Shown piece after piece: positions 43,451 to 50,959 of a DNA stretch of 64,000 nucleotides. The DNA comes from an uncultured Oscillospiraceae bacterium. Its GTDB lineage: Bacteria > Bacillota > Clostridia > Oscillospirales > Acutalibacteraceae. How positions within the stretch are numbered: the stretch's first letter is position 1; each line of letters begins with the position of its first letter. The position numbers and the translations under genes are program-made. The DNA lies in contig CAJUSM010000001.1 in NCBI GenBank assembly GCA_910588935.1, positions 62,723 to 126,722 of the forward strand. The letters run 5' to 3'. The notes below the pieces were generated by a model. It saw nothing but the letters and a program-made list of their open reading frames with translations, did not search any database and was not told where the DNA came from.

Positions 43451-43486
43451 TGTAAGCAAGAAAAAGCTATGTAGGAGGCTCATCCT

Positions 43487-44206
43487 ATGTTTTCCCATAT
43501 AGACGATCTGAAAGCTGAATTGGATAAGCACCGCCCACTCACTCCCGGAGAAGCGCAGCGGCTTAAAGACGAGTTTCTGGTCGAGTACATCTATAACTCC
43601 AATGCCATAGAAGGAAACACTCTGACTTTGCAGGAAACGGCTCTTGTGCTGGAGGGCATCACCATTGACCGCAAACCCTTGAAAGACCATTTAGAGGCGG
43701 TAGGGCACAGGGACGCTTTCCACTATGTTGAGAAATTGGTCGAGGAAAAGGTTCCGTTTTCTGAAAGCATTATCAAACAGATACACACGCTGGTCTTGAT
43801 GGATAGGCCCGAAGATCGCGGGATTTATCGCCGGATTCCAGTCCGAATTATGGGCGCGTACTACACGCCGCCAGAGCCTTATCTGGTGCCGGAGCAGATG
43901 GAGAAACTTGTCTCAGAGTTTTCAAACGAAAGGCTGCACCCTGTTGAGAACGCAGCTCTGTTTCATCTGAAATTTGAGGGTATCCATCCCTTTGTGGACG
44001 GAAATGGGCGCACGGGCCGTTTGATACTCAATCTGTTCCTCATGCAGAACGGTTATCCACCTATCAACGTGAAGTTTGCAGACCGCAGACGGTATTATGA
44101 AGCCTTTGACAGCTACTACCGGGATAATGACCCGGGAGTTATGGTTCAGATGGTTGCTGAATATGTAGAGGAGCGGTTATCTGGCTACCTGGCACTTTAC
44201 CAGTAA
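43487..44206 (+). CDS. Fic family protein (class II, self-inhibited)
   Basis: The 239-residue protein has the Fic core motif HPFVDGNGRTGR (about residues 167-178), usually an AMP-transferase, and an N-terminal inhibitory motif SNAIEG (about 38-43, [S/T]xxxE[G/N]). The motif in the same chain, ahead of the core, marks a class II Fic. No separate antitoxin gene adjoins. GTAGGAGG precedes the ATG. It is cargo on the plus strand beside parA and may be a toxin-like or regulatory modifier. Target unknown. Confidence 0.92.
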   Translation: MFSHIDDLKAELDKHRPLTPGEAQRLKDEFLVEYIYNSNAIEGNTLTLQETALVLEGITIDRKPLKDHLEAVGHRDAFHYVEKLVEEKVPFSESIIKQIHTLVLMDRPEDRGIYRRIPVRIMGAYYTPPEPYLVPEQMEKLVSEFSNERLHPVENAALFHLKFEGIHPFVDGNGRTGRLILNLFLMQNGYPPINVKFADRRRYYEAFDSYYRDNDPGVMVQMVAEYVEERLSGYLALYQ

Positions 44207-44416
44207 GATGATTTTGAGCATGAGAAAAGGGCGTTCCTAAAAGGTTCACCCTTTTCAAAGTGGGCACTTAATTCTCTCTGCACAATAGGAAGGCAGCCAA
44301 CTGACTGTCCCAGTGGCTATAAAATGTAGCTGAGGGAGTCTATATAAACCCCTCAGCCATAGGGAAGCCTCTCAACACTGCGCAAGATGATTGTTAAAGT
44401 TTTGTGAATTTTTCAG

Positions 44417-44455
44417 AAAAGTTGCCTTATCCAAGGCAACTTTCTTCCTTTTTAG
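44417..44455 (+). terminator. Rho-independent terminator
   Basis: AAGTTGCCTT / AAGGCAACTT with an ATCC loop is followed by TCTTCCTTTTT on the plus strand. It lies 210 bases after the Fic gene and insulates the AT-rich operon. The other strand also carries TTTTC, so it may work both ways. Confidence 0.75.
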
Positions 44456-44519
44456 CGGATATTATGGGAGGAGTATTATTAAATGAAGCTTTACAATATT
44501 CAGAATAGAGGGCAGCATA

Positions 44520-44548
44520 TTGATTCTTTAGCAAGAGTGTGTTATAAT
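44520..44548 (+). promoter_or_regulatory. Promoter of the AT-rich four-gene operon
   Basis: TTGATT (44520-44525), 17 bases, perfect TATAAT (44543-44548). It lies 46 bases before the ATG at 44594. Confidence 0.65.
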
Positions 44549-44593
44549 ACAGATGCATTCTTTGAAAACTTAAACGGAAAAGAGGGTGCTGAC

Positions 44594-45085
44594 ATGACGG
44601 TGGAAAAGGCCAAACTTTTTTGGAAAAAAGATGATCCGGAAAAGAAAATCGAAAGCATACCCTATTCTGAAACGGAAGACTATTATAAATTCTTAAAAAG
44701 AAATCACAATGCTGGATATCAACAAATCATTATTTCATCCGAAATGATGATCCAACTCCTTAAAATGCTAGTAATTGATGGATATACTATTGTGAACATT
44801 GAATTTGCTGAGCAAGATACCGAATTCGAAGAAAATATTCGTCGGTTGCTATCAAGAATGAAAGACAATCCGGCAATATTCGTGCAGTTGTATGAACAAG
44901 TGGAATGTCTAGCCGAACGTTCGTCTATTGAAATTCAGCGGATTTATTTTAAGTGCAGACGGGTTGATGAAAAGGCTGTCCAAATTTTTATACAATCAAA
45001 TGGAATAATTGGAATTACAAGTAGTTCCTTTTCAGAAGTATCCAGCCAAATTTGCACTAAAGTGGAAAGGTGCCTATTTGGATGA
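44594..45085 (+). CDS. Unknown protein A of AT-rich operon (163 aa)
   Basis: The soluble protein begins MTVEKAKLFWKKDDPEKKIE and appears alpha/beta, with IIISSEMMIQLLKMLVIDGY in the middle. No known domain is recognised. The start at 44594 has GAGGGTG upstream and follows the promoter at 44520-44548; a longer reading from ATG 44483 also has a good binding site (GGAGGAG) and would add 37 residues. Its stop overlaps the next gene's ATG (ATGA). Base composition is clearly more AT-rich than the ICE core, a sign of separate origin. Confidence 0.65.
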   Translation: MTVEKAKLFWKKDDPEKKIESIPYSETEDYYKFLKRNHNAGYQQIIISSEMMIQLLKMLVIDGYTIVNIEFAEQDTEFEENIRRLLSRMKDNPAIFVQLYEQVECLAERSSIEIQRIYFKCRRVDEKAVQIFIQSNGIIGITSSSFSEVSSQICTKVERCLFG

Positions 45086-45699
45086 AGAAATTTCTCGTAA
45101 AACTTATACTTCCAATTCTTGGCGCCCTAGTTGGCCTTTGGGCCACAAATTCTTTTAATGCCTTTTCATTTGTAACTGTTTTAAACGATGATCAAGCTTT
45201 TGATATTTGCATAACAGTATATTTTGCAGCTTCAGAAGCTGCCCTTGAATTGCTTTTTAATTTTGCTTATGGTTATTTCTTTTCATCTTCGATTTCTGCT
45301 GTCATTTCACCTCCCGGAGTAAAAGCAGGTATAGATACTGAAACTACAATTGTAATGAAAGACGGGATAGGAGAAGCTGAGATGCATTTGGAAATTCAAG
45401 GAAGAAATTTTTGGTTAAGAAAGGCTAAAATAGAAATACCAGCATTAGCAAGTGCTACTATTCAGCCAAATCAGAATATGAGGGGGGTAACAATTAATCA
45501 ATTCGGAAACTATGTAATAGATATTCCACCCTTGATTGGAAAGAGCCCAGTAATAGATGTGCGGGAAAAATTTAGAATTTTATTGGCAATGGAATCTGAT
45601 GAAGGTTTCCGAAGAGAAAAAATGTGCCTAACAGTAAAAAAGAAAACCGTATTCGTTAGATTTAAGTCAAATTGTGCGTATGTACAAATGGGGGAATGA
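45082..45699 (+). CDS. Unknown membrane protein B of AT-rich operon (205 aa)
   Basis: Two hydrophobic regions in the N-terminal third (about residues 4-25 and 45-85; LVKLILPILGALVGLWATNS, then LELLFNFAYGYFFSSSISAV) precede a soluble, probably beta-rich domain of about 115 residues. A membrane N-terminus joined to a beta domain recalls membrane effectors of some defence systems, but no homology is claimed. ATG 45082 overlaps the previous stop and has AAAGGTG nine bases upstream. Translationally coupled. Confidence 0.65.
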   Translation: MKKFLVKLILPILGALVGLWATNSFNAFSFVTVLNDDQAFDICITVYFAASEAALELLFNFAYGYFFSSSISAVISPPGVKAGIDTETTIVMKDGIGEAEMHLEIQGRNFWLRKAKIEIPALASATIQPNQNMRGVTINQFGNYVIDIPPLIGKSPVIDVREKFRILLAMESDEGFRREKMCLTVKKKTVFVRFKSNCAYVQMGE

Positions 45700-45702
45700 C
45701 TT

Positions 45703-46452
45703 TTGGCGACAACACGTTGGATTGATAAGAAGACCATTGATTTAAATTCGGCTATAGATTTGCTGGTAGACCAAGTTGCTCCTGATGATAAAAGCGGTGC
45801 AATTTGTTGGGAAGACTGGGAAACAAATAAAGCGTTTGACCAAAACCAACAAATCAAATTGAATGCCAGAAACATTACATACAATATGGTTAAATATTCC
45901 TTTTCTCAGATTTCGGCAGGAGAAACGCCGATTGAAGATCGTTCTGTTCCCAAATCCGGTTTCATTATAGTTTACAAAGGCGACAAACCGGGAGATTCCA
46001 TTAATTATATTATTGATGAAAATTCTTCTGCTCAAAAAATCATAAGACGGTTGATGTCCTATAATGGAAAGAGCGAAGTGGAAAGGAATGGATTTGAATT
46101 ATCTAGCGATTTTTTTGTATGGCTAATTAGTCGAGCTTATAAAAGGAATGGCTTAATTGAAACGGCTAGAGAAGATGGATCACACTATCAACTCGATGCG
46201 ATAAAAGGATTCCGAGGAGATTCTGAAGACCTTCAGACTACAGTTTCTGTTACTGGGGAGTCGGTGATAAATATTATTAGTACGTTGGCATTCTTACTTG
46301 AAAGCAATAATTTAAAGCAAATACAGGTGGATTTGAGTTGTACAGAACATGAAAACATTAATTTGAGATTACAAAGGAAGACAATTCAGGTTGATATGGA
46401 GAATTATCAGGGAAAATATGAATCTGATGGAGAAAATGAAAAAAATTGCTAA
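45703..46452 (+). CDS. Unknown protein C of AT-rich operon (249 aa)
   Basis: The soluble protein starts ATTRWIDKKTIDLNSAIDLL from TTG at 45703, with GGGGGAAT upstream, four bases after gene B. It has an N-terminal helical part, a region with SGFIIVYKGDKPGDSINYII and a C-terminal domain with VSVTGESVINIISTLAFLLE. No known motif is recognised. It is the largest member of the module. Confidence 0.65.
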   Translation: MATTRWIDKKTIDLNSAIDLLVDQVAPDDKSGAICWEDWETNKAFDQNQQIKLNARNITYNMVKYSFSQISAGETPIEDRSVPKSGFIIVYKGDKPGDSINYIIDENSSAQKIIRRLMSYNGKSEVERNGFELSSDFFVWLISRAYKRNGLIETAREDGSHYQLDAIKGFRGDSEDLQTTVSVTGESVINIISTLAFLLESNNLKQIQVDLSCTEHENINLRLQRKTIQVDMENYQGKYESDGENEKNC

Positions 46453-46636
46453 AATTTGCTTGTTGAGTTACCTAGAAGTACTTCCTATATTGATTCAGGA
46501 ATATAACGCAGATATCTTAAATGATAACTGGGGGAAAGAGTGCTACAGTAAGTTTCTTGCGGATGTTGCAGAGGATGTAAAAAGGAAGATAGAAGAAAAA
46601 ATGATAACAACTGATAGTGAAGAAGCTGCTGACTAG
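46418..46636 (+). CDS. Unknown small protein D of AT-rich operon (72 aa)
   Basis: The protein (MNLMEKMKKIAKICLLSYLE) is a short helical, Lys/Glu-rich chain overlapping gene C by 35 bases in another frame. AGGGA precedes the ATG at 46418; an in-frame TTG at 46391 is possible. It may be a regulator or an antitoxin-like partner; this is only from size and position. Confidence 0.5.
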   Translation: MNLMEKMKKIAKICLLSYLEVLPILIQEYNADILNDNWGKECYSKFLADVAEDVKRKIEEKMITTDSEEAAD

Positions 46637-46823
46637 TGTGTCTAAATAGGTTTACTGTTTCTTAAGAAAAAGTCTTAATGGCAGTTAGGGTAGATTTGGC
46701 TTGGCCAAACAAACAGTTCGTTCTGCTATATAACGTATTTCTAGCGGCCTACGACCGAAAAATAAATTTTGTTCTCCATGGAAATAAGCGCAAAGAAAAA
46801 TCAGAAAATGTAAGTTGAGTATA

Positions 46824-46855
46824 GGAAAGCCGCTTGCCATCCCAAGCGGCTTTCC
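46824..46855 (+). terminator. Stem-loop after AT-rich operon
   Basis: A perfect 13-bp stem with a six-base loop lies about 190 bases after gene D. There is no U-run on either strand, so termination is uncertain. Confidence 0.45.
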
Positions 46856-47121
46856 CTATAAAATATACTCAGAGATACACATCCACCGTCAAATCCGTCC
46901 ACTGCACCTTGCGCACATACCGCCCAATAGCCCTGCGGTACTCATTAGCCTGCTCATGCCCAATATGAAGTGTTATGAACGGCGGGAAAGAATCCTCCGG
47001 CTCATAGGCCAGACAGTTCGCCGGATATGGCGCGGTCGTCCACGCAGTCCTGCCGGAGTACCGTTCCACACAGGCTGCCATTAAGAGCAAGTAATTGACT
47101 GAAAACAGATGAAAATCTGAT

Positions 47122-47161
47122 AAAAAAGCGGCGCATCTCCTACAAGGCGGTGCGCCGCTTT
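47122..47161 (-). terminator. Second terminator after BlaI/M56 unit
   Basis: On the minus strand AAAGCGGCGCA / TGCGCCGCTTT is followed by TTTATC. It backs up the terminator at 47187-47231. Confidence 0.8.
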
Positions 47162-47186
47162 GCTGTAAAAAGCCGGCTTTCACAAA

Positions 47187-47231
47187 TGAAAAAACAAAGA
47201 GCGCAGCCCCTGAAAGGCCACGCTCTTTGTT
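47187..47231 (-). terminator. First terminator after BlaI/M56 unit
   Basis: On the minus strand AACAAAGAGCG / CGCTCTTTGTT is followed by TTTTCATTTG, 14 bases after the stop of the 42-residue protein gene. Confidence 0.85.
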
Positions 47232-47244
47232 TATAAATATTCGT

Positions 47245-47373
47245 TTACAAGTCAATCCAATAGGGGTCAACCCAAACGCCCTTGGTTGCGTTCCAGCGGC
47301 GATACTGTCTTTTGCCATTATATGTACGGAATTTCATCACAATCTCATCTGCTAAAGGCATAATGTCCATCAT
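47245..47373 (-). CDS. 42-residue basic/aromatic protein coupled to the M56 gene
   Basis: ATG at 47373 opens MMDIMPLADEIVMKFRTYNG followed by KRQYRRWNATKGVWVDPYWI and DL. GGAGG lies within the last codons of the M56 protease gene (MEE-stop), eight bases upstream, and a strong terminator follows. It is therefore a real third gene of this operon. The central RTYNGKRQYRRWN is basic and aromatic. Function unknown. Confidence 0.65.
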   Translation of the reverse strand: MMDIMPLADEIVMKFRTYNGKRQYRRWNATKGVWVDPYWIDL

Positions 47374-47375
47374 TT

Positions 47376-48557
47376 TTATTCCTCCATTAATTTAAACCCT
47401 ATTTCTAAAAAAGGTTGAACGGAACTTCCCTTCATTTCCATTATCTTCCCTGCATTCCCAGCTTCCGGGACAAGGTAAAACTTGCCTTCCTCGTTTTTAA
47501 AAATGAAAAAGCATTTTGGAGAAATGTCAGAAACGTCAGTGATTCCCGCATTGGGATTTGTGTAAACATCTTCCAGGGGAGGGTCATACTCTGGCTGAAT
47601 GACAAAGGTATATGAAAAACAAAAAATCCCAACTGCCAAAGCACAGAGGGTAACTTTCCATGGCCGGCTTAAAGGCTCTACAGTTTTTGTGAGAAAATGG
47701 AAACGCTCTAAAATGTTGTTCTGCCTTTTCCGAGCAATTAATCTGGTGACCTGGACAAAAGAGGGAGTATAGCCCAGAGACTCCTTCCCCTTTAGGATAC
47801 GGACAATAGTGGAAAGGTACTCTGCCCGCTCCTGCCGGCTAAACCCTTCGGTGGCCTTGGTATCGCAGCGTATCTCCAGGATCTGGCTAAGATCCCGTTT
47901 CATCAGGTACACCATAGGGTTCCACCAGAAAATGCAGCAGAACAGCTGGATTATAAACTTAACAAGCAGGTCTCGGTTGCAGAAATGAGTATACTCATGC
48001 TTGAGAATGTAATACAGCTCGTCTTCTGTATACTTTTCATCGGGCAGATAAATGCGCCTCTTAAATAAGCCCGCACCCATAGGGATATCTATGCTGGGAC
48101 AAATACACAGGCTGACGGAAGGAGTGCGCCAGGATTCGCTTTTAACGCGCTCCAAAACCCGGTCAGCATATGCATCTTTATTCCCGGCATAGCGCGCCAG
48201 CCTACGGCCAACGCTTAGGACTTGCCAAAGAAACTGCAGGATTAAAATTGCTGCAACGGAAAGCCAGACAGCCGTGTAAAGCTCCAGCAGCTCTACCTGA
48301 GAACCGCCAATCGGCAACTCGGTTACACGAACATGCCGAACCACCGCACTGTAAACGCCCCGAAGGGGAAAAGGCGCAGTAAAGGAAAACTCAAAAATCA
48401 GCATTGCCCGAATACAGCACAAAACATATAAAAACAGAATGGTGCGTATGCCAAGGGTTTTGAGAAAAAAGAACTTTCTGCGCAAAGTATAAATCAGCGC
48501 AATGGGTACAGCACTGAACAGAACCGACATGAGAAACGAATAAAACGTTATAATCAC
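47376..48557 (-). CDS. M56-family (BlaR1/MecR1-like) membrane metalloprotease
   Basis: The 393-residue protein has N-terminal membrane segments (about 5-25, 35-55, 95-115) around a zinc protease with HEYTH (about residues 187-191) and a distal Glu in QILEIRCD. A last membrane segment lies near 300-322, followed by only about 70 outside residues. BlaR1 and MecR1 carry a 250-residue penicillin-binding sensor there; it is absent, so the signal is not a beta-lactam bound in the usual way. It presumably inactivates the BlaI-like repressor, whose stop it overlaps (ATGA). Confidence 0.9.
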   Translation of the reverse strand: MIITFYSFLMSVLFSAVPIALIYTLRRKFFFLKTLGIRTILFLYVLCCIRAMLIFEFSFTAPFPLRGVYSAVVRHVRVTELPIGGSQVELLELYTAVWLSVAAILILQFLWQVLSVGRRLARYAGNKDAYADRVLERVKSESWRTPSVSLCICPSIDIPMGAGLFKRRIYLPDEKYTEDELYYILKHEYTHFCNRDLLVKFIIQLFCCIFWWNPMVYLMKRDLSQILEIRCDTKATEGFSRQERAEYLSTIVRILKGKESLGYTPSFVQVTRLIARKRQNNILERFHFLTKTVEPLSRPWKVTLCALAVGIFCFSYTFVIQPEYDPPLEDVYTNPNAGITDVSDISPKCFFIFKNEEGKFYLVPEAGNAGKIMEMKGSSVQPFLEIGFKLMEE

Positions 48558-48967
48558 TTTGCCTCATCATCCTTTGCGCGGTATTCCTCGATGATTTCTT
48601 CCAGCTCGTGAATCAACCCGTTCATTCCTTCTCTGTCGCCGTTTTCGGCCATGGCAACGGCCTCAACCTTTACCATGTCGCTAACACTAACGCCGCTGCG
48701 TTTTGCCAGCTGGGTGAAGTATTCCTTTTTTGTAAAGGTCGTTATAAAGCGCCGGGCATACTTGCAGCCCCGCTGCTCCAGGTTGAAGAACTCTACCGCG
48801 CCTTTTCCCTCCAACGACCGGATAATGGCCCGCATATAGTTATCGGTCCAGGTTCTGCCGTCATCGTCCCAGTTTTCCAGCATCTCCAGCACGCTGAGGG
48901 GCTTCGCCTGTTCCCAAAGGAACATCATCACCTTTTCTTCGGCTTTAGAAAGCACAAATTTCTGCAA
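48554..48967 (-). CDS. BlaI/MecI-family repressor
   Basis: The 137-residue winged-helix repressor has LSKAEEKVMMFLWEQAKPLS at the N-terminus, a recognition region WTDNYMRAIIRSLEGKGAVE and a C-terminal dimerisation helix. The start is TTG at 48967, seven bases after GGAGG. It should repress its own operon until cleaved through the M56 protease. The regulated target may be only this operon, since no beta-lactamase gene is near. Confidence 0.9.
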   Translation of the reverse strand: MQKFVLSKAEEKVMMFLWEQAKPLSVLEMLENWDDDGRTWTDNYMRAIIRSLEGKGAVEFFNLEQRGCKYARRFITTFTKKEYFTQLAKRSGVSVSDMVKVEAVAMAENGDREGMNGLIHELEEIIEEYRAKDDEAK

Positions 48968-49020
48968 AATTCCACCTCCCTTCTATGGTGTACTTTTTTG
49001 ATTGCATAATCGCACAAGCG

Positions 49021-49041
49021 AGCGGTAGAATTATAACCGCT
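49021..49041 (-). promoter_or_regulatory. Promoter/operator of the BlaI unit
   Basis: AGCGGT and ACCGCT form an inverted repeat around a minus-strand TATAAT (49035-49030), about 65 bases before the repressor start. It does not match the classic TACAnnTGTA bla operator, so assignment to the BlaI-like protein is inference. The -35 is weak. Confidence 0.4.
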
Positions 49042-49136
49042 GGCCTGAGTTAAATATATACTTCAATTTGGGATTTGTCAAGTGTTTTTTCAAAAATTCT
49101 TTGGAGTTTTTGTCAAAAACCCGAAATATTTCTGTT

Positions 49137-49412
49137 TTAAGGGCATGCATGGGTGAGAGGAGGGGTTCTGGTTGGGTAAGCAGGGCAACCGTCTCCACAT
49201 GGCTTGTCTGGATATGCTGAATTTTCTCGCTGCTTTTGGTTCGAGAGAATATATCCACGGCCTTTTTCAGTTTTTGCGTTTGCGGGAATATGTTTACGTG
49301 CTTCCCTATATCTTTCTTGATCTATAAGAATATGAGGGGTGAAAGGCATAAGCCCTTCTTTTAAACCATCCTCGCGATATCCGGTATAGCGCTTCATCGC
49401 AATTCCGTTCAC
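49137..49412 (-). CDS. Doubtful small ORF after the McrC-like gene (91 aa)
   Basis: The frame starts with an ATG overlapping the McrC-like stop (ATGA) and reads MNGIAMKRYTGYREDGLKEG. From about residue 45 it overlaps, in another frame, the RlmD-like C-terminal fragment of the attachment site, so at most its first half can be native. It may be the remnant of a gene cut by integration. Confidence 0.3.
   Translation of the reverse strand: MNGIAMKRYTGYREDGLKEGLMPFTPHILIDQERYREARKHIPANAKTEKGRGYILSNQKQRENSAYPDKPCGDGCPAYPTRTPPLTHACP
49188..49202 (-). other. Putative attachment site core (rlmD-like)
   Basis: On the minus strand the 15 bases CCATGTGGAGACGGT match 57455-57441 in the rlmD 3' end exactly and in the same orientation. 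Around it a frame reads KIQHIQTSHVETVALLTQ, closely similar to the RlmD C-terminus TAHVETVVLLSK. This looks like an att site carried with a foreign rlmD end. Confidence 0.6.
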
Positions 49413-50764
49413 GGCAATATTAGATTCAAAGCATCTGCCGCATGATCAGAGTCATTTCCAAAAATCAATTCATAATAATCAACCGAATCCACCGCCAAAG
49501 GTAAAGCGGACGTTCCCGTTGAACGCATGATTTTGACTCTGCTTTCAGAACCTGGAAATGCAAAACCACATTTCTTCACCCCTGTTAACAGAACATAAGA
49601 AAGCAACTGATGTGTATCCGTTCTAACACTACGAGTATGGGGCTTGTATTTTGCGTCTATGACTGCAACAGGATTCTGTGTTTCATTGTCACGTATGATG
49701 ATGTCGGGAATACAGTACGGCATTAAATGAATGCCTCTCTCTGCTTCTGAAATATCACTAACATCTTTTTGGATATACAGCCTTTTCGAATAACTGTCCA
49801 AAGAATACTTGCCTCGATCGATCGTTCGCTTGAGGATTATGCGAGTGTAAAATTCAAACAAAGCCTCCATGTTGATCATGTAAGGGCTTGTAAAAACACT
49901 TTTTGCAACCGATTGCCCTTCTTCACTTTTATAGCCATAGTATTTTTGGCCATAGATACATCTTGCTTGCTGCAATAGTGGTTTGTAGTACATATAAAGT
50001 CCAGATGCATTCGCGCCATTGAAATCGCTGGTTTTGATACGAACGGTTTGAACACGCCGGAATGAATTTATGCAATACGCCACTCGTTTTGACACCTCGG
50101 ATGTCGCGGGAAAACGCCTACCTATTATTCCTTTACATTTCAGCAAGGTGGCCTTTAAGATTCTATTTTCGATATTGTCCTCAGTAAAATCAATATATTT
50201 ACAGTAGAATCTGTCATTTCTACCTTTACAAGTATTCATGCGTATATTCTTTTTGATTTCAATCTTCCCTCTGACCTTTGAGGAATAGTTCTCCTCTTGA
50301 TGGAACATTGTTTTTTTCAAACCTTTTTTGCATAAACCATAGCACGATGTTATAAAGCTTAATGCATATAAAAGTTCTCCATTCTGTTCTATATCCTGTG
50401 AAAATTTAATAAGCGGCTGATCATAAAACACATGAAATAGCGCCCTTCCATCAGCCTCCATTTCAGCAATATAGTCATCATACTCATCGTCAGTCATTAC
50501 CGTTTCTAGCATATGCCACGGCTCCATGCCATATTGCGATGTCACTACGACAATATGTTCTTTTCCGGCTGACTGTAGGTATTGTCCATTTTTGTCATAC
50601 AGTCTACCTATACCGACATAGCCGCCGCTCCAAAGCCTACCTTGGAATTTGTGAATTCCAAAGTTGTTTTCGGGAGTTGAAAGGTCAATTTTAGACCATA
50701 TATCCTCCCTGCTGTTCAACATAGACCAGTCACTTAATTGGTGTATTATTACATCCCGTGCCAT
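49409..50764 (-). CDS. McrC-like restriction nuclease subunit
   Basis: The 451-residue protein belongs to the McrBC 5-methylcytosine restriction component family. The C-terminal half has the PD-(D/E)xK nuclease signature PDIIIRD...AVIDAKYK (about residues 345-370). The N-terminal part would bind the McrB-like ring. It lies downstream of the McrB-like gene, separated by a 177-bp MITE-like repeat that ends 16 bases before its start; AAAGGTG before the ATG at 50764 is outside the repeat. Confidence 0.85.
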   Translation of the reverse strand: MARDVIIHQLSDWSMLNSREDIWSKIDLSTPENNFGIHKFQGRLWSGGYVGIGRLYDKNGQYLQSAGKEHIVVVTSQYGMEPWHMLETVMTDDEYDDYIAEMEADGRALFHVFYDQPLIKFSQDIEQNGELLYALSFITSCYGLCKKGLKKTMFHQEENYSSKVRGKIEIKKNIRMNTCKGRNDRFYCKYIDFTEDNIENRILKATLLKCKGIIGRRFPATSEVSKRVAYCINSFRRVQTVRIKTSDFNGANASGLYMYYKPLLQQARCIYGQKYYGYKSEEGQSVAKSVFTSPYMINMEALFEFYTRIILKRTIDRGKYSLDSYSKRLYIQKDVSDISEAERGIHLMPYCIPDIIIRDNETQNPVAVIDAKYKPHTRSVRTDTHQLLSYVLLTGVKKCGFAFPGSESRVKIMRSTGTSALPLAVDSVDYYELIFGNDSDHAADALNLILP

Positions 50765-50779
50765 AACATCACCTTTCTA

Positions 50780-50956
50780 GGGTTTGTTTGAAAATAGAAG
50801 AAATGACAGTTTTTGCCTAGAAGGGGTCCATTTCAAGAAAAAACCGAGAGTTGCACACAAGTCTTCGTTAAAGTTTCCAATTGGCGAGGTTTTTTGACGC
50901 GGAAAGGGGCCGCTTATGGGCAAAAAGACAGCTTTTTTGATTTTTCAAACAAGCCC
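50780..50956. repeat. MITE-like element, copy 1 (177 bp)
   Basis: The ends are GGGTTTGTTTGAAAA and its near-perfect inverted copy TTTTCAAACAAGCCC. Inner segments such as CCGCTTATGGGCAAAAAGAC and TTTCAAGAAAAAACCG match copy 2 in the same order. It contains no gene. It begins 16 bases upstream of the McrC-like start and ends 3 bases after the McrB-like stop. TA occurs on both flanks. Confidence 0.75.
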
Positions 50957-50959
50957 TAA

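Larger units (their letters stand above)
44207..44593. other. Intergenic region with stem-loops and a promoter
   Basis: The stretch after the Fic gene holds a CTGAGGG/CCCTCAG stem (about 44331-44357), the terminator at 44417-44455 and the promoter of the AT-rich operon at 44520-44548. A frame starting at ATG 44483 (with GGAGGAG upstream) runs into the first gene of that operon. I see no RNA gene that I can name. Confidence 0.5.
46637..47244. other. Intergenic region with stem-loops and a possible gene fragment
   Basis: After the AT-rich operon there is a perfect GGAAAGCCGCTTG / CAAGCGGCTTTCC stem (46824-46855) that may end that operon. On the minus strand a 70-codon frame from ATG 47081 to 46869 (MAACVERYSGRTAWTTAPYP...) has plausible codons but no ribosome binding site; it may be the remnant of a lost gene. 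Two strong minus-strand terminators follow at 47122-47161 and 47187-47231. I see no RNA gene. Confidence 0.45.

Noticed and set aside
46869..47318. A 149-codon minus-strand frame
   Set aside because: It runs through two strong terminators and the 42-residue protein gene. Only its last 70 codons might be a gene remnant.
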